From: Ruminococcus sp.
Lineage (GTDB): Bacteria > Bacillota_A > Clostridia > Oscillospirales > Ruminococcaceae
Assembly: GCA_017480485.1 (NCBI GenBank)
Contig: JAFVAN010000037.1
Span: forward strand, 1 to 57,315
DNA length: 57,315 nt
Direction: 5' to 3'
The notes below the pieces were generated by a model. It was not told where the DNA came from. It saw nothing but the letters and a program-made list of their open reading frames with translations, and made no database searches. Below, piece by piece: positions 25,059 through 34,294 of this stretch. The stretch's first letter is position 1. Each line of letters starts with the position of its first letter. Made by a program: the position numbers and the translations under genes.

Positions 25059-25937
25059 TCATTCTTCTTTTCTCTTCATCAGCGCCCTGATCTCGTCGCT
25101 GGTGAAATAATAGGCCTTGTCGCAGAAGTGGCACTTTACCTCGGTCTGCTCGTCCTCGGCGATCTCGGAGAGCTCCTCGGGGCTCAAGGATGCCAGCGCC
25201 CGCTCTACACGCTCGCGGCTGCAATCGCAGACGTAGTTCACCTCAAAATCATCCAGCACATTTGGCTCCAGCCCCGCAAGGGCCATCATGGCGATGTCCT
25301 CGGCGGTCCTGCCCTCTGAAAGCAGCCGGGTCACGGACTGCATGGACTTGATGTTCTCCTCGATCTGAGTTATGGTCTCCTCGGAGGCAAAGGGCAGCAG
25401 CTGGATGAGAAAGCCCCCCGCCTGAGCCACAGTCAGGTCCGGGTTGACCAGCACACCCAAGGCGCAGACGCTTGGCACCTGCTCGCTGGTGGCAAGGTAG
25501 GAGGTTATGTCCTCCGCGATCTCGCCGGAAACTATGGGTATCTGGCCCGAATAGGGCTCGCCGAGGCCAAGGTCTTTGATGACCGAAAAGGTGCCGCTGG
25601 TGCCCACAGCGCCCCGAACGTCCAGCTTTCCCACGCTGTTCAGGGGTATCTCCACCACCGGGTTCTGGATGTAGGCCTTGACGTTGCCGAAGCTGTCCGC
25701 CACGGCGATAAGGGTGCCCGCAGGGCCGCCCCCCGCCATCCGCAGGGTGATGCTGTCGTCCCTGCCCTTGAGGCCGAAGCCCAGCAGCGACGCCCCCAGC
25801 GCCAGCCGCCCAAGGGCCGCCGTGCATACCGCCGAGGTCTTGTGTATCTCTTCAATTCGGGCAGCAATGTCCCGCCCGTCTATCGCACTGCACACCACAG
25901 AGGCGTCAGCGCTGATGGTCCTTACTATTTTTCCCAT
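25059..25937 (-). CDS. hslO: Hsp33 redox-regulated chaperonin
   Basis: 292 aa, normal length. The N-terminal domain is typical (RMAGGGPAGTLIAVADSFGNVKAYI), and the C-terminal zinc centre has CDC near residue 238 and CHFC near 270. These four Cys bind zinc when reduced; oxidation releases zinc and activates holdase chaperone activity. AAGGAGC precedes the ATG. It lies 35 bp after an unknown protein and ends the yerC-methyltransferase operon. Confidence 0.95.
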   Translation of the reverse strand: MGKIVRTISADASVVCSAIDGRDIAARIEEIHKTSAVCTAALGRLALGASLLGFGLKGRDDSITLRMAGGGPAGTLIAVADSFGNVKAYIQNPVVEIPLNSVGKLDVRGAVGTSGTFSVIKDLGLGEPYSGQIPIVSGEIAEDITSYLATSEQVPSVCALGVLVNPDLTVAQAGGFLIQLLPFASEETITQIEENIKSMQSVTRLLSEGRTAEDIAMMALAGLEPNVLDDFEVNYVCDCSRERVERALASLSPEELSEIAEDEQTEVKCHFCDKAYYFTSDEIRALMKRKEE

Positions 25938-25972
25938 TTGTATGCTCCTTTTTCAATAATGTTGCCTTAATA

Positions 25973-26704
25973 TTATCTGTCACGCTTGAAAACATATATA
26001 TCGGGCTTCATCCCTCCGTAGATGTAGTTGCCCATTTTCCACTCCATAAACAGATATTCCCTGCCGCCCATCTCCTTTATGAAGTATTTCGCGGCGGTCG
26101 TTCTGTGCAGGCTGAGTATCAGGCCCTTTGTCCATTTGTCGTTCCAGATATCATCCATATATGTCTGGACCAGCTCACCCTTGGGGAAGAACTCCAATGA
26201 CCTGAGATAAAGGCCCTGCGAAGTTTCCTTGCCGTCAAAATCCTCCGCTTCGGCAACAAAGGCCACCGACCTCCATTTGCCAAGCACCCGGTCATCCGGA
26301 ACGAATGGCCTGTTTATATCATCGTGGTTGCCAAGGGTCTCTTTGGTATAGCGGCGGTCGTCCGTTTTCACGAATACCTCGGTCCTGTTTTCCATCCTCA
26401 GAAGCAGGTATTGCTTATCGCACTTGCTGCGGATGTCATAGCTGTAGGAAAGTATCGGCTCGTCCCCGCCGTAATGTATAAGAAGCACGCCCTTTGTCCA
26501 GCCTTCAAAGATCCAGTACGGCTCTCCCTCGGGAAGAAAGTAGAGCGTTTTGAACTCACCGCTGACATCGTTAAGGTGATTTGACGAAGCATCCTCTGTG
26601 TTCTCCGCCCAGCCGATGTTTTCCCATCTGCCGATCACGGCCTCGTCATTTATAAATTCCATTCCGTTTGCGATCTTCAACCCGCTCACCTGCCCGTGTA
26701 TCAT
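25973..26704 (-). CDS. Internally duplicated protein of unknown function
   Basis: 243 aa, ATG overlapping the methyltransferase stop (ATGA). It has no signal peptide. Two homologous halves are visible: VIGRWENIGWAEN...WTKGVLL...QYLLLRMEN and VLGKWRSVAFVAE...WTKGLIL...EYLFMEWK, each with a GxW start, a central WTKG and a beta-strand end, which suggests two tandem small beta-barrels. Function unknown; ligand binding is possible. It is translationally coupled between a methyltransferase and Hsp33. Confidence 0.8.
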   Translation of the reverse strand: MIHGQVSGLKIANGMEFINDEAVIGRWENIGWAENTEDASSNHLNDVSGEFKTLYFLPEGEPYWIFEGWTKGVLLIHYGGDEPILSYSYDIRSKCDKQYLLLRMENRTEVFVKTDDRRYTKETLGNHDDINRPFVPDDRVLGKWRSVAFVAEAEDFDGKETSQGLYLRSLEFFPKGELVQTYMDDIWNDKWTKGLILSLHRTTAAKYFIKEMGGREYLFMEWKMGNYIYGGMKPDIYVFKRDR

Positions 26705-27486
26705 CGGTTTATTCTTTCGGCAGAAGGTATGTCCTCCTCGCTCCGCTTTCTCGCCACAAACACAACCCGCTCGCTCTTCTCCTGCGGGGGGCGGTCGGTG
26801 TAGCCGTCGTATTCCGCCAGCAGCTCGAAGCCCGTCTCCTCCAGCAGGCGCAGGATGTCCCGACGAGCGAACAGCCGCTCTGTAAAGCTCTCGGAAAAGC
26901 GGTCATAGCTCCCCTGCCCGTTCTGCTCAAAGATATCAAGAAAGATATCCACCGAGCCGTCCTCCTCGTTGTACTGGTTCTGCCATGCGCAGAATAGCCC
27001 GTCAAGGTCGTAGGTGAAGGCGTTCTGGGCCAGCACCTCACGGTGCTTGTAGGCGGTGTTCACGTCAAAAATAAACATCCCGTCCGGGAAGGCGAACAGC
27101 GACACCCGCTCGAAGGCCTTTTTAAGCTCCTCGAGGCTTTGCAGGTGGTTCAGGCTGTCCAGAGTGCAGACGGTGACGTCGATGGTGCCGTACATATCCA
27201 GCTTGGTCATGTCCTGACAAAGATACTGGATAGGCAGGCCGCTGTCGTATTTTTTGTCCAGGGCGGCGTTGAGCATATCGGGGGAGGCGTCCGTCCCGAT
27301 AACGTCAAAGCCCCTGCGGGCCAGCTGCTCACAGAGGCTCCCCGTGCCGCAGGCAAGGTCCAGCAGGATGCCCCGCCTGCCGCCGAAGCGTTCGATATAG
27401 CTCTCGACAGCGTCCGCAACGGCCGAGTAGTCAACGTTCTGCGTCAGCCTGTCGTAGAAGTAGGAAAACGCGCCGTAGCCGCTCAT
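26701..27486 (-). CDS. Class I SAM-dependent methyltransferase
   Basis: 261 aa. SAM motif I is LLDLACGTGSLCEQL near residue 41, motif post-I VIGTDASPDML, and CTLDSLNHL near 100. The substrate is unknown; the size and YFYDRL start resemble stand-alone methyltransferases found beside yerC in Firmicutes. Overlaps of 4 bp with both neighbours (ATGA) show tight coupling. Confidence 0.88.
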   Translation of the reverse strand: MSGYGAFSYFYDRLTQNVDYSAVADAVESYIERFGGRRGILLDLACGTGSLCEQLARRGFDVIGTDASPDMLNAALDKKYDSGLPIQYLCQDMTKLDMYGTIDVTVCTLDSLNHLQSLEELKKAFERVSLFAFPDGMFIFDVNTAYKHREVLAQNAFTYDLDGLFCAWQNQYNEEDGSVDIFLDIFEQNGQGSYDRFSESFTERLFARRDILRLLEETGFELLAEYDGYTDRPPQEKSERVVFVARKRSEEDIPSAERINR

Positions 27487-27794
27487 TTTTCCTCATCCTT
27501 ATCCTTGCTGTAGAGCCTGTCGAAAACAATGTTGTAGCCGCCGCTGCCGTCATAGGAGATAGAGCGGTTCACGCGGCTGATGGTGGCGGTAGAGGCGCCT
27601 GTCTCGGCCACTATGTCGCTGTAGACGTGGTTCTCCACCAGCAGCTTTGCCACCTGAAAGCGCTGGGACAGGGCCTTCAGCTCGGGAATGGTGCAGAGGT
27701 CCTTGAAAAACAGCCTGCACTCCTCCACGGTCTCAAGGCAGAGCACCGCCCTGTAAAGGTCATCCAGATTTTTTATCTCAAGCTTTTCGCGCAT
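27483..27794 (-). CDS. YerC/YecD family TrpR-related regulator
   Basis: About 103 aa. ATG at 27794 has AAAGGAGTG upstream. The TrpR-like fold shows in ECRLFFKDLCTIPELKALSQRFQVAKLL and the helix-turn-helix YSDIVAETGASTATISRVNRSI. The family is conserved in Firmicutes and presumed to be a transcriptional repressor, but its effector is unknown. It is the first gene of the yerC-methyltransferase-duplicated protein-hslO operon. Confidence 0.9.
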   Translation of the reverse strand: MREKLEIKNLDDLYRAVLCLETVEECRLFFKDLCTIPELKALSQRFQVAKLLVENHVYSDIVAETGASTATISRVNRSISYDGSGGYNIVFDRLYSKDKDEEK

Positions 27795-27839
27795 TGTCAG
27801 CACTCCTTTTCATAGATTAAAGTATTAAATCATGATTAT

Positions 27840-27868
27840 ATTTTATCACATAAAAGCGGAAATGTAAA
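27840..27868 (-). promoter_or_regulatory. Promoter of the yerC operon
   Basis: TTTACA (27863-27868), 17 bp, TAAAAT (27840-27845) on the minus strand. Confidence 0.7.
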
Positions 27869-27900
27869 GAGCAAATTTAAAAAATATTGCGGGGCGGCGG

Positions 27901-27929
27901 TTTACAACGGGCGCAAAGTATGGTATAAT
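27901..27929 (+). promoter_or_regulatory. Promoter of a structured RNA before the GlmU-like gene
   Basis: TTTACA (27901-27906), 17 bp, TATAAT (27924-27929). A second, extended -10 (TGATATAAT near 28050) lies closer to the coding gene. Confidence 0.75.
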
Positions 27930-27935
27930 AAAGCC

Positions 27936-28002
27936 ATAGTCCATGCTGCGCATGGACTGCGGCACCGAAGGCGCCGCTTGCGGACTTTGTCCGCAGCTTT
28001 AT
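27936..28002 (+). ncRNA. Three-hairpin RNA upstream of the GlmU-like gene
   Basis: Immediately after the promoter come three consecutive hairpins: a 9-bp stem with a 3-nt loop (27938-27958), GCGGC/GCCGC (27959-27977), and TGCGGAC/GTCCGCA with a TTT loop (27979-27995), the last followed by CTTTATTG. It could be a short RNA ended by the third hairpin or a leader of the downstream gene. No family recognised. Confidence 0.5.
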
Positions 28003-28105
28003 TGTATCACTGCGCAAAAATGCCCTTGCAAGCAATCATTTTCGCTTTGTGATATAATACAAATAGAAAGCGCCCCGAAGGCGCATATTTACGGAGGGAA
28101 CAGCT

Positions 28106-28852
28106 ATGAAAAACAACGTTTTGATCCTTGCGGGAGGACAGGGCAAGAGGATGAAGTCCGACGGGCCGAAGGTGCTTTGTCAGGTGCAGGGCCGTGCCAT
28201 GCTGGACTGGGTCATCACCGCCTGCGAGAATGCGGGGATAGAGGATATCTGCGTGGTAAAGGGCCACAAGGCCGAGATGATAGACGAATTTCTGTCCCAA
28301 AGGAGCAGCAGAGCCGAAATAAGCACCGTGCTGCAAAGCGAGCGCCTTGGCACTGGCCACGCCGTACAGATGGCAAAGGACTTCCTTGAGTCCCACAAGG
28401 GCGGCAACACCCTGATACTCTGCGGCGACGCTCCCTTCATCGACCCGCCCACCATCCAGGGGGCTCTCGAGCTCCACACTCGCGAGGGCAACTCCGTCAC
28501 CGTCGTTACCTCGGAGAAGGAGGACCCCACGGGCTACGGCCGCATAATCCGCACCGAGAGCGGCATCTCGGGCATCGTCGAGCAGAAGGACTGCACCCCC
28601 GAACAGGCCGAAATAAAGGAGATAAACTCGGGCTGCTACTGGTTCAACACCGCCGATCTGCTTGATGTGCTCTTTGAGCTGACCCCCAACAACGCTCAGG
28701 GCGAATACTACCTCACCGACTGCCTCGGCCTGCTCATCGGCAAGGGCAAGCGGGCAAACGCCTACACCTCGGCAAACCCCAACGTTTCCCTTGGGGCCAA
28801 CGACCCTGCGGGCCTCGCCTACCTGAACGAGCTGGCAGAGCAGATGAAATAA
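28106..28852 (+). CDS. UDP-GlcNAc pyrophosphorylase (GlmU N-terminal domain only)
   Basis: 248 aa, ATG after ACGGAGGGAACAGCT. LILAGGQGKRMKSDGPKVLCQ is the nucleotidyltransferase signature, and LILCGDAPFID and INSGCYWFN complete the sugar-nucleotide site. It should make UDP-N-acetylglucosamine from GlcNAc-1-P and UTP for peptidoglycan. Bifunctional GlmU is about 450 aa; here the left-handed beta-helix acetyltransferase domain is absent and the gene ends cleanly, so the second step must be elsewhere. Confidence 0.85.
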   Translation: MKNNVLILAGGQGKRMKSDGPKVLCQVQGRAMLDWVITACENAGIEDICVVKGHKAEMIDEFLSQRSSRAEISTVLQSERLGTGHAVQMAKDFLESHKGGNTLILCGDAPFIDPPTIQGALELHTREGNSVTVVTSEKEDPTGYGRIIRTESGISGIVEQKDCTPEQAEIKEINSGCYWFNTADLLDVLFELTPNNAQGEYYLTDCLGLLIGKGKRANAYTSANPNVSLGANDPAGLAYLNELAEQMK

Positions 28853-28877
28853 GCATGACAGCGCCGGAGGTGCCATA

Positions 28878-29807
28878 ATGGAAAAGATCGACCGCGAGGA
28901 TTATCTGATCCTTCCGAACGAAACTATGCACGAAAAATATAAGGAAACAAGGCGGATACAGCGGCTGCTGGGGCTGCCGATGGCCTTGGGCGCGTTCTTT
29001 TTGGCTATGGCCGCGGAGGGCTTGATCCTTGACATTTTTGACCTGAGTGATACGGGCTCGCCGTTGTCGGATATTACCTTTTTTCTCTCCTGCGCCGCAG
29101 GCTTTGTGGGTCTTACCTTTGTGCTCACCGAGAACAGCGACAGGCATTTCAAGCTAACGGCGACAGACGTCGCAGTGCAGGCTGCGCTGCTTGTGCTGAC
29201 ATTGCTTTTAGGAGCAGAATCAGGCCAAATATTTATCTGCCTCGGCTTTATTGCCGCGACCGTGCTGGTGAATTGGCTCTCGCACCCCTTTATACTCGAT
29301 ATCGAGACGATGAAGCAGTGCCCGAACTTTCCATTCGACACTCGTGTTCGCGAGAACTATTTGAGCGGCGTGTCGGGAGAAAGAGCATTAAAGGTTATTG
29401 AAAACTCGATGAATCAAGGCAAGGTGCAGTCCGTGGGCGGCGAGGAGTTCTTTGAAGGCGAAAAGAAGACCTATGAGCCGCCGAAGCCCGACCCCGCAAA
29501 GAACCTTCAGCAGCGCAAGCAGGTGTGGAGGCAGCACGACAAGGCCGACACGGGCTACACCATGGACAACCTGAAAAATATGCACTTCGACGCCCCTGAC
29601 GAGGGCGAGCTCAGCGGCAAGGAGCTGGAGCGGGAGCTTATGAAGGCCACCGCACCGAATAAGCCGCCCGAGCCCCCCGAGGAGGATTTCTTCCAGTCAT
29701 CTCCCGTGGTCTGGCGCACCAACAAGGACGGCACCACCACCATGGAGCGACGCGCCCCCGGAAGCGTCCCCGCAGGCGAAAAGGACAGCCGCACGGTGCT
29801 TATGTGA
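28878..29807 (+). CDS. Membrane protein with long acidic cytoplasmic tail
   Basis: 309 aa, ATG 5 nt after GGAGGTG, 25 bp after the pyrophosphorylase gene. Four hydrophobic helices (about residues 32-150) precede a hydrophilic Pro/Glu/Lys-rich C-terminal half with little predicted structure. The sequence matches no family I can name. Co-transcription with the GlmU-like gene suggests a link to envelope biogenesis, but that is inference. Confidence 0.72.
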   Translation: MEKIDREDYLILPNETMHEKYKETRRIQRLLGLPMALGAFFLAMAAEGLILDIFDLSDTGSPLSDITFFLSCAAGFVGLTFVLTENSDRHFKLTATDVAVQAALLVLTLLLGAESGQIFICLGFIAATVLVNWLSHPFILDIETMKQCPNFPFDTRVRENYLSGVSGERALKVIENSMNQGKVQSVGGEEFFEGEKKTYEPPKPDPAKNLQQRKQVWRQHDKADTGYTMDNLKNMHFDAPDEGELSGKELERELMKATAPNKPPEPPEEDFFQSSPVVWRTNKDGTTTMERRAPGSVPAGEKDSRTVLM

Positions 29808-29817
29808 AAAGAAAAGC

Positions 29818-29858
29818 AAAAAAGATACCTCACCCCCTACGGAGTGAGGTATTATTTT
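29818..29858. terminator. Palindromic terminator (family member 2)
   Basis: ATACCTCACCCC...GGAGTGAGGTAT stem with A and T flanks, between convergent genes. Confidence 0.85.
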
Positions 29859-29866
29859 CGTTGTAA

Positions 29867-30451
29867 CTATTCTTCTGCAATGTCCTCTATGATGCCCCGC
29901 AGCTCATCGACGCCCTCCCCCGTCACGGCGGAGAACTCGATGTGGGTAATGTCCTCAAAGCAGGGTATCTCGGTCTTGAAGGCCTCGAGCCTTTCGCGCC
30001 TTGCGGTGGGCTTCAGCTTGTCGGCCTTGGTGAAAACTATCACAAAGGGCATCTCTGCCTCGATCATGTAGTTTATCATGTTCAGGTCGTCCTGAGAGGG
30101 GGCGTGGCGCATATCTATCAGCTGGAAAACCAGCTCCAGCTGACGGTCGGCGCCCAGATAGCCGCCTATAAGGTCGTTCCAGCTGCGCTTCATGTCCTTC
30201 GAGGTCTTGGCGTAGCCGTAGCCCGGAAGGTCCACGATGTAGATGTTCTCCAGACTGTAGAAATTGATGGTCACAGTCTTTCCGGGCATGGAGCTCACAC
30301 GGGCAAGGGACTTGCGGCCCAGCAGCTTGTTTATCAGCGAGCTCTTACCCACATTCGAGCGCCCCGAAAAGGCGATCTCCGTCCTGTCGGACTCGGGCAT
30401 CTGTGAGAGCAGCCCGAAGGAGGTGTAAAAGCTGGCATTGTTGTAGTTCAT
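29867..30451 (-). CDS. engB: Ribosome biogenesis GTPase EngB/YsxC
   Basis: 194 aa with G1 GRSNVGKSSLIN, G3 DLPGYG and G4 FTKAD in order, the TrmE-Era-like small GTPase of the EngB family, which helps assemble the large ribosomal subunit. It starts 1 bp after the lon stop codon, the usual lon-engB arrangement in Firmicutes. Confidence 0.96.
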   Translation of the reverse strand: MNYNNASFYTSFGLLSQMPESDRTEIAFSGRSNVGKSSLINKLLGRKSLARVSSMPGKTVTINFYSLENIYIVDLPGYGYAKTSKDMKRSWNDLIGGYLGADRQLELVFQLIDMRHAPSQDDLNMINYMIEAEMPFVIVFTKADKLKPTARRERLEAFKTEIPCFEDITHIEFSAVTGEGVDELRGIIEDIAEE

Positions 30452-30452
30452 A

Positions 30453-32882
30453 TCAAACCTGTGCCTTTCTGGTCTTTCTGATAGGCTTTTTCACAAGCTC
30501 GTAGGGCACCTGCTCGTTCTTTCTGGCGGCTGGCATTATCAGCGCTGTGTCAAAGACATCGGTGATGGTCTCGGCAAAGACGAATTCCAGCCCAAGCTTT
30601 ACGGTGTCGTCGATCTCGTCAAGGTCGCCCTCGTTCTGCTTTGGCACAATGACGGTCTTCATCCCCGCCTTGTAGGCTGCCATTGTCTTTTCACGCAGGC
30701 CGCCGATGGGCAGCACCTTGCCCCGCAGAGTGATCTCTCCCGTCATTGCCACGTCTCCCCGGACCTTGAGGCCGCTTAGTGCGGACATTATGGCCGTGGT
30801 CATGGTTACGCCCGCAGAGGGGCCGTCCTTAGGCACCGCGCCCTCGGGGGCGTGGATGTGCAGGTCCTTGTTCTCGTAAAAATCAGGTGAAACGCCGTAG
30901 CGCCCCGCCAGACTGCGGCAGAGGCTGACGGCTATCCTTGCGGATTCCTTCATCACGTCTCCAAGGGAGCCCGTGAGCTCTATCTTGCCCTTGCCGTCCA
31001 GCACCAGCACCTCAAGGGGCATGATAACGCCGCCAACAGAAGTCCAAGCAAGGCCGTTCACAACGCCGATCTCGTCCTTCTTGGACACATCGTCGTCAAG
31101 GTACTTTCTGTGGCCCAGAAAATCGGTGATGCTCTGGCCCCGTACGCTTATAAGCTTCTCCTCGCCCTCGATGACGCGCCTTGCGGCCTTGCGGCAAACG
31201 GCGGCGATGTTCCTCTCGAGGGTCCTCACGCCCGCCTCGCGGGTGTAGCCGTCGATGATGGCGTAGATAGCATCGTTACCAAACCGCAGCTGCGAGGCCC
31301 TGAGGCCGTGCTTTTCAAGCTGCTTGGGTATCAGGTGCTTTTTCGCGATATTGAATTTTTCCTCTCTGGTGTAGCTTGGCAGCTCGATGAGCTCCATCCT
31401 GTCCAGCAGAGGGGCAGGGATGGTGTCCAGAGTATTGGCTGTTGTTATGAACAGCACCTCGCTCAGGTCAAAGGCCACATCAAGGTAGTGGTCGCGGAAG
31501 TTGGTGTTCTGCTCGCTGTCCAGCACCTCCAGCATTGCCGAGGAGGGGTCGCCGCGGAAGTCGTGGCCCATCTTGTCGATCTCGTCCAGCAGCATTACGG
31601 GGTTCTTGGAACCTGCCTGCCTCATGCCGTCCATGATGCGTCCCGGCATGGCGCCGATGTAGGTCTTTCTGTGGCCGCGTATCTCGCTCTCGTCGGTAAC
31701 GCCGCCGAGGGACACCCGCACATACTTCCTGCCCAGAGCGCGGGCAATGGACTTGGCCACCGAGGTCTTGCCGACTCCCGGAGGTCCCGCAAGGCAGATT
31801 ATCTGGCCCTTGCTGCCGCCTGTGAGCTTGAGCACCGAAAGGTTCTCGATTATCCTCTCCTTGACCTTCTTCATGCCGTAGTGGTCCTGCTCCAATATCT
31901 TGGCGGCCTTGGCCATGGACTTTGTATCCGTGGTCCTTACGTCCCAGGGGAGGGCAAAGACGGTCTCAAAATAATTGCGCAGCAGCGCCGCGTCCTGAGA
32001 GCCCAGAGGCAGGCTCTGTAAATGCTTGAGCTCGTCGTTGAGCTTTTTCTTGACGTCCTCTCCCGCGTTCAGGGCGTTTATCTTTTCCCTGTACTCGGCG
32101 ATGTCGTCGTACATATCGCCCATAGGGGCGCCCTCGCCCAGCTCGTTTTGCAGGGCCTTGATCTGCTCCCTGATATAATACTCCCGCTGGCTGCGGTCGA
32201 TGGATTCGTGCACCTGCTCGTGTATCTGGGCCTCAAGGGTGAGTATCTCTATCTCGTGAGAGATAAGGGTTATGAGCATCACGAGCTTGCTGGACGCGGC
32301 AGGCACCTCCAGCAGGGTCTGCTTATCGGAAAAGGGCAGCACTATATTGAAGGCAATGGCCTCGAAAAGCTTAATGGGCGTATCTGCGGCAATTACCTGC
32401 ACCAGCAGCTCCTTTGGCATTCTGGGGATGACCTGAGTGTACTCGGTGAAGATCTCCTTCAGCTCGCGCATAACGGCCTCGGTCTCGGTGTCGTTGAGCT
32501 GGCCCTGAGAATAATTGGCCACCTCCCTGACCTCCGCCTCGTAGAAGGGCTCCTTGTCATAGAGCTTTTTAAGCTTAGCCTTTCTGACGCCCTCCACCAG
32601 GCACCGATAAACGCCCGAGGGGGTCTTGACGATCTGCTTTACCTTTGCCAGCGTGCCGTATTCAAAGACATCCTTCTTCTCGGGATGCTCCACGGTGGCG
32701 TCGCACTGAGCAACAAGGAACACCAGCTCGCCTGTGGTCATGGCGTTCTTCATGGCTCTTACAGAGCTCTGCCTTCCCACGTCGAACTGCAGCACCATGT
32801 TGGGGAAAACCACCAGCTCCCTTGTAGGCACGCAGGGATATACGGGCTTGCCGTCTATTATCTTTATTCTTTTATCCTCCAT
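30453..32882 (-). CDS. lon: Lon ATP-dependent protease
   Basis: 809 aa, full family length, ATG after AAAGGAGGCTGCT. N-terminal substrate-binding domain (to about 310), AAA+ domain with Walker [15 protein letters not shown] and sensor motifs, and the C-terminal serine-lysine protease with Ser in [14 protein letters not shown] and Lys in [14 protein letters not shown]. It degrades damaged and regulatory proteins. Followed directly by engB; its promoter region carries two GTATAC repeats. Confidence 0.98.
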   Translation of the reverse strand: MEDKRIKIIDGKPVYPCVPTRELVVFPNMVLQFDVGRQSSVRAMKNAMTTGELVFLVAQCDATVEHPEKKDVFEYGTLAKVKQIVKTPSGVYRCLVEGVRKAKLKKLYDKEPFYEAEVREVANYSQGQLNDTETEAVMRELKEIFTEYTQVIPRMPKELLVQVIAADTPIKLFEAIAFNIVLPFSDKQTLLEVPAASSKLVMLITLISHEIEILTLEAQIHEQVHESIDRSQREYYIREQIKALQNELGEGAPMGDMYDDIAEYREKINALNAGEDVKKKLNDELKHLQSLPLGSQDAALLRNYFETVFALPWDVRTTDTKSMAKAAKILEQDHYGMKKVKERIIENLSVLKLTGGSKGQIICLAGPPGVGKTSVAKSIARALGRKYVRVSLGGVTDESEIRGHRKTYIGAMPGRIMDGMRQAGSKNPVMLLDEIDKMGHDFRGDPSSAMLEVLDSEQNTNFRDHYLDVAFDLSEVLFITTANTLDTIPAPLLDRMELIELPSYTREEKFNIAKKHLIPKQLEKHGLRASQLRFGNDAIYAIIDGYTREAGVRTLERNIAAVCRKAARRVIEGEEKLISVRGQSITDFLGHRKYLDDDVSKKDEIGVVNGLAWTSVGGVIMPLEVLVLDGKGKIELTGSLGDVMKESARIAVSLCRSLAGRYGVSPDFYENKDLHIHAPEGAVPKDGPSAGVTMTTAIMSALSGLKVRGDVAMTGEITLRGKVLPIGGLREKTMAAYKAGMKTVIVPKQNEGDLDEIDDTVKLGLEFVFAETITDVFDTALIMPAARKNEQVPYELVKKPIRKTRKAQV

Positions 32883-32928
32883 AGCAGCCTCCTTTGTTCT
32901 CTCACACTGTGAATGTATCTTATGGCGC

Positions 32929-32980
32929 GTATACTTTTCTTGTATACTTTAATGATACCACATATCGGCTCATATTTCAA
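32929..32980 (-). promoter_or_regulatory. lon promoter with paired GTATAC sites
   Basis: TTGAAA (32975-32980), 17 bp, TATCAT (32952-32957) on the minus strand, followed by GTATAC at 32942-32947 and 32929-32934, 13 bp apart, each preceded by AA on the transcribed strand. The repeats sit over the start site, as an operator would. Confidence 0.6.
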
Positions 32981-33061
32981 GTGCTTTATACTACCAAAAT
33001 ATTGCCTGCATTTTGCCTGTTTGTAAACCGGGTATTACGTTGCGTGCAAATTCGCGCAAAC

Positions 33062-33092
33062 AAAAAAGGTACCCTTTCGGATACCTTTAAAG
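33062..33092 (-). terminator. Terminator of the rpsF-ssb-rpsR operon
   Basis: AAAGGTATCC pairs with GGGTACCTTTT across GAAA on the minus strand, ending in six Ts. It resembles the palindrome family of this window. Confidence 0.85.
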
Positions 33093-33113
33093 CATTTTCG
33101 GTCAGCGTGCCGA

Positions 33114-33350
33114 TCAGTCTGCAACATAGGGCAGCAGAGCAAGGTGACGGGCTCTCTTGATAGCGGTAGTCAGCTCTCTCTGGTGGTATGCGCAGGTGCC
33201 TGTAACTCTTCTGGGAAGGATCTTGGCTCTGTCGGTCATGCACTTTCTCAGCTTAGCAATATCCTTGTAGTCTATCTTATCCGCTCTGTCAACACAGAAC
33301 ATACAAACCTTCTTGCGGCCTCTCTTAACAGGTCTTCCTGTTCTTTCCAT
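33114..33350 (-). CDS. rpsR: 30S ribosomal protein S18
   Basis: 78 aa. [34 protein letters not shown] and the final [11 protein letters not shown] are highly conserved S18 sequence, with the CxxC pair and later Cys of the zinc-type form. It is last in the rpsF-ssb-rpsR operon. Confidence 0.98.
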   Translation of the reverse strand: MERTGRPVKRGRKKVCMFCVDRADKIDYKDIAKLRKCMTDRAKILPRRVTGTCAYHQRELTTAIKRARHLALLPYVAD

Positions 33351-33396
33351 TGTTTAATCCTCCTTACTAAAGCAGTTTTTGCGATCTTTCACAAGA

Positions 33397-33954
33397 TCAG
33401 AAGGGTACTCCGTCGTCGCTGAGCACTTCAAAATCGTCTATGCCGCCAATGTTGAGCTGGTCGGCAGGGCTCTGCTGCGGTGCAGGAGCAGGATTTTGAT
33501 AGCCCGCGTTGTTGTTCTGATAACCGTTATTCTGATAGCCATTGTTCTGGTAGCCGCCATTCTGCTGGTAGCCGCCGCCGTTATAGCTGTTCTGCTGATA
33601 ACCGCCGCCGTAATTACCGCCTTGGCCCTGCTGTCTCGGTTCACCCGTAAAGGACGCATTATCCACAACGACCTCAACAGCCTTGCGGTTGTTGCCGTTC
33701 TTGTCCTGATAATTGCGGGTCTGAAGAGTGCCCTCGATAGCGATCATTCTTCCCTTACCGAAGTATCTGGAAATGAATTCTCCGGTCTGGCGCCATGCAA
33801 CACAGTCAATGAAGTCTGTCTGCCTATCCTCGCCCTGTCTCGCGTAGTTACGGTCAACAGCCACAGAGAAAGAAAGCACGCTGACACCGTTAGGTGTCTG
33901 CCTCAGCTCCAGATCATGTGTGATCCTGCCCATCAAAATAACTTTGTTCAGCAT
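33397..33954 (-). CDS. ssb: Single-stranded DNA-binding protein
   Basis: 185 aa. OB-fold in residues 1-105 (MLNKVILMGRITHDLELR, FIDCVAWRQTGEF), a long Gly/Asn/Tyr/Gln repeat linker (NGGYQNNGY type), and the acidic tip DDGVPF used to recruit repair and replication proteins. Between rpsF and rpsR as in most Firmicutes. Confidence 0.98.
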   Translation of the reverse strand: MLNKVILMGRITHDLELRQTPNGVSVLSFSVAVDRNYARQGEDRQTDFIDCVAWRQTGEFISRYFGKGRMIAIEGTLQTRNYQDKNGNNRKAVEVVVDNASFTGEPRQQGQGGNYGGGYQQNSYNGGGYQQNGGYQNNGYQNNGYQNNNAGYQNPAPAPQQSPADQLNIGGIDDFEVLSDDGVPF

Positions 33955-34003
33955 TTTAGTTCCCCTCTTTTCAAATCGGTCTTACACTTATTAACTTCCT
34001 GTC

Positions 34004-34294
34004 TTACTTGACAGTTACAAGGAAACGAAGAACGCCGTCTGTAATTCCCAGCACACGCTCAAGCTCGGCGGGGAATGCGGGTACGCTTGTGAATGTCCAC
34101 AGAACGTAATTTCCTTCCGTTTCGTAGTTAATAGCATAAGCCAACTTACGCTTGCCCCAGTCGTTCAGAGAAACCTCTTCGGCATTAGCCTTGATCATCT
34201 CATCGAACTTTGCGGTGAGCTCGGCGACCTTTTCCTCGCCGGCCTTGGAGCTGAAAACTACAACTGCCTCGTAAGTCTCGTTGATCTTTGCCAT
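34004..34294 (-). CDS. rpsF: 30S ribosomal protein S6
   Basis: 96 aa, ATG after GAAGGAGGTGCAAAG. YEAVVVFSSKAG, WGKRKLAYAINYETEGNYVLW and the C-terminal LRFLVTVK are standard S6 sequence. First gene of the operon. The leader holds a GTGCC/GGCGC hairpin that might be the S6:S18 autoregulatory site; I could not verify its CCG motif. Confidence 0.97.
   Translation of the reverse strand: MAKINETYEAVVVFSSKAGEEKVAELTAKFDEMIKANAEEVSLNDWGKRKLAYAINYETEGNYVLWTFTSVPAFPAELERVLGITDGVLRFLVTVK

Noticed and set aside
31110..32912. Two long open frames antisense to lon
   Set aside because: They are shadows of a strongly conserved gene; no ribosome sites or homology.
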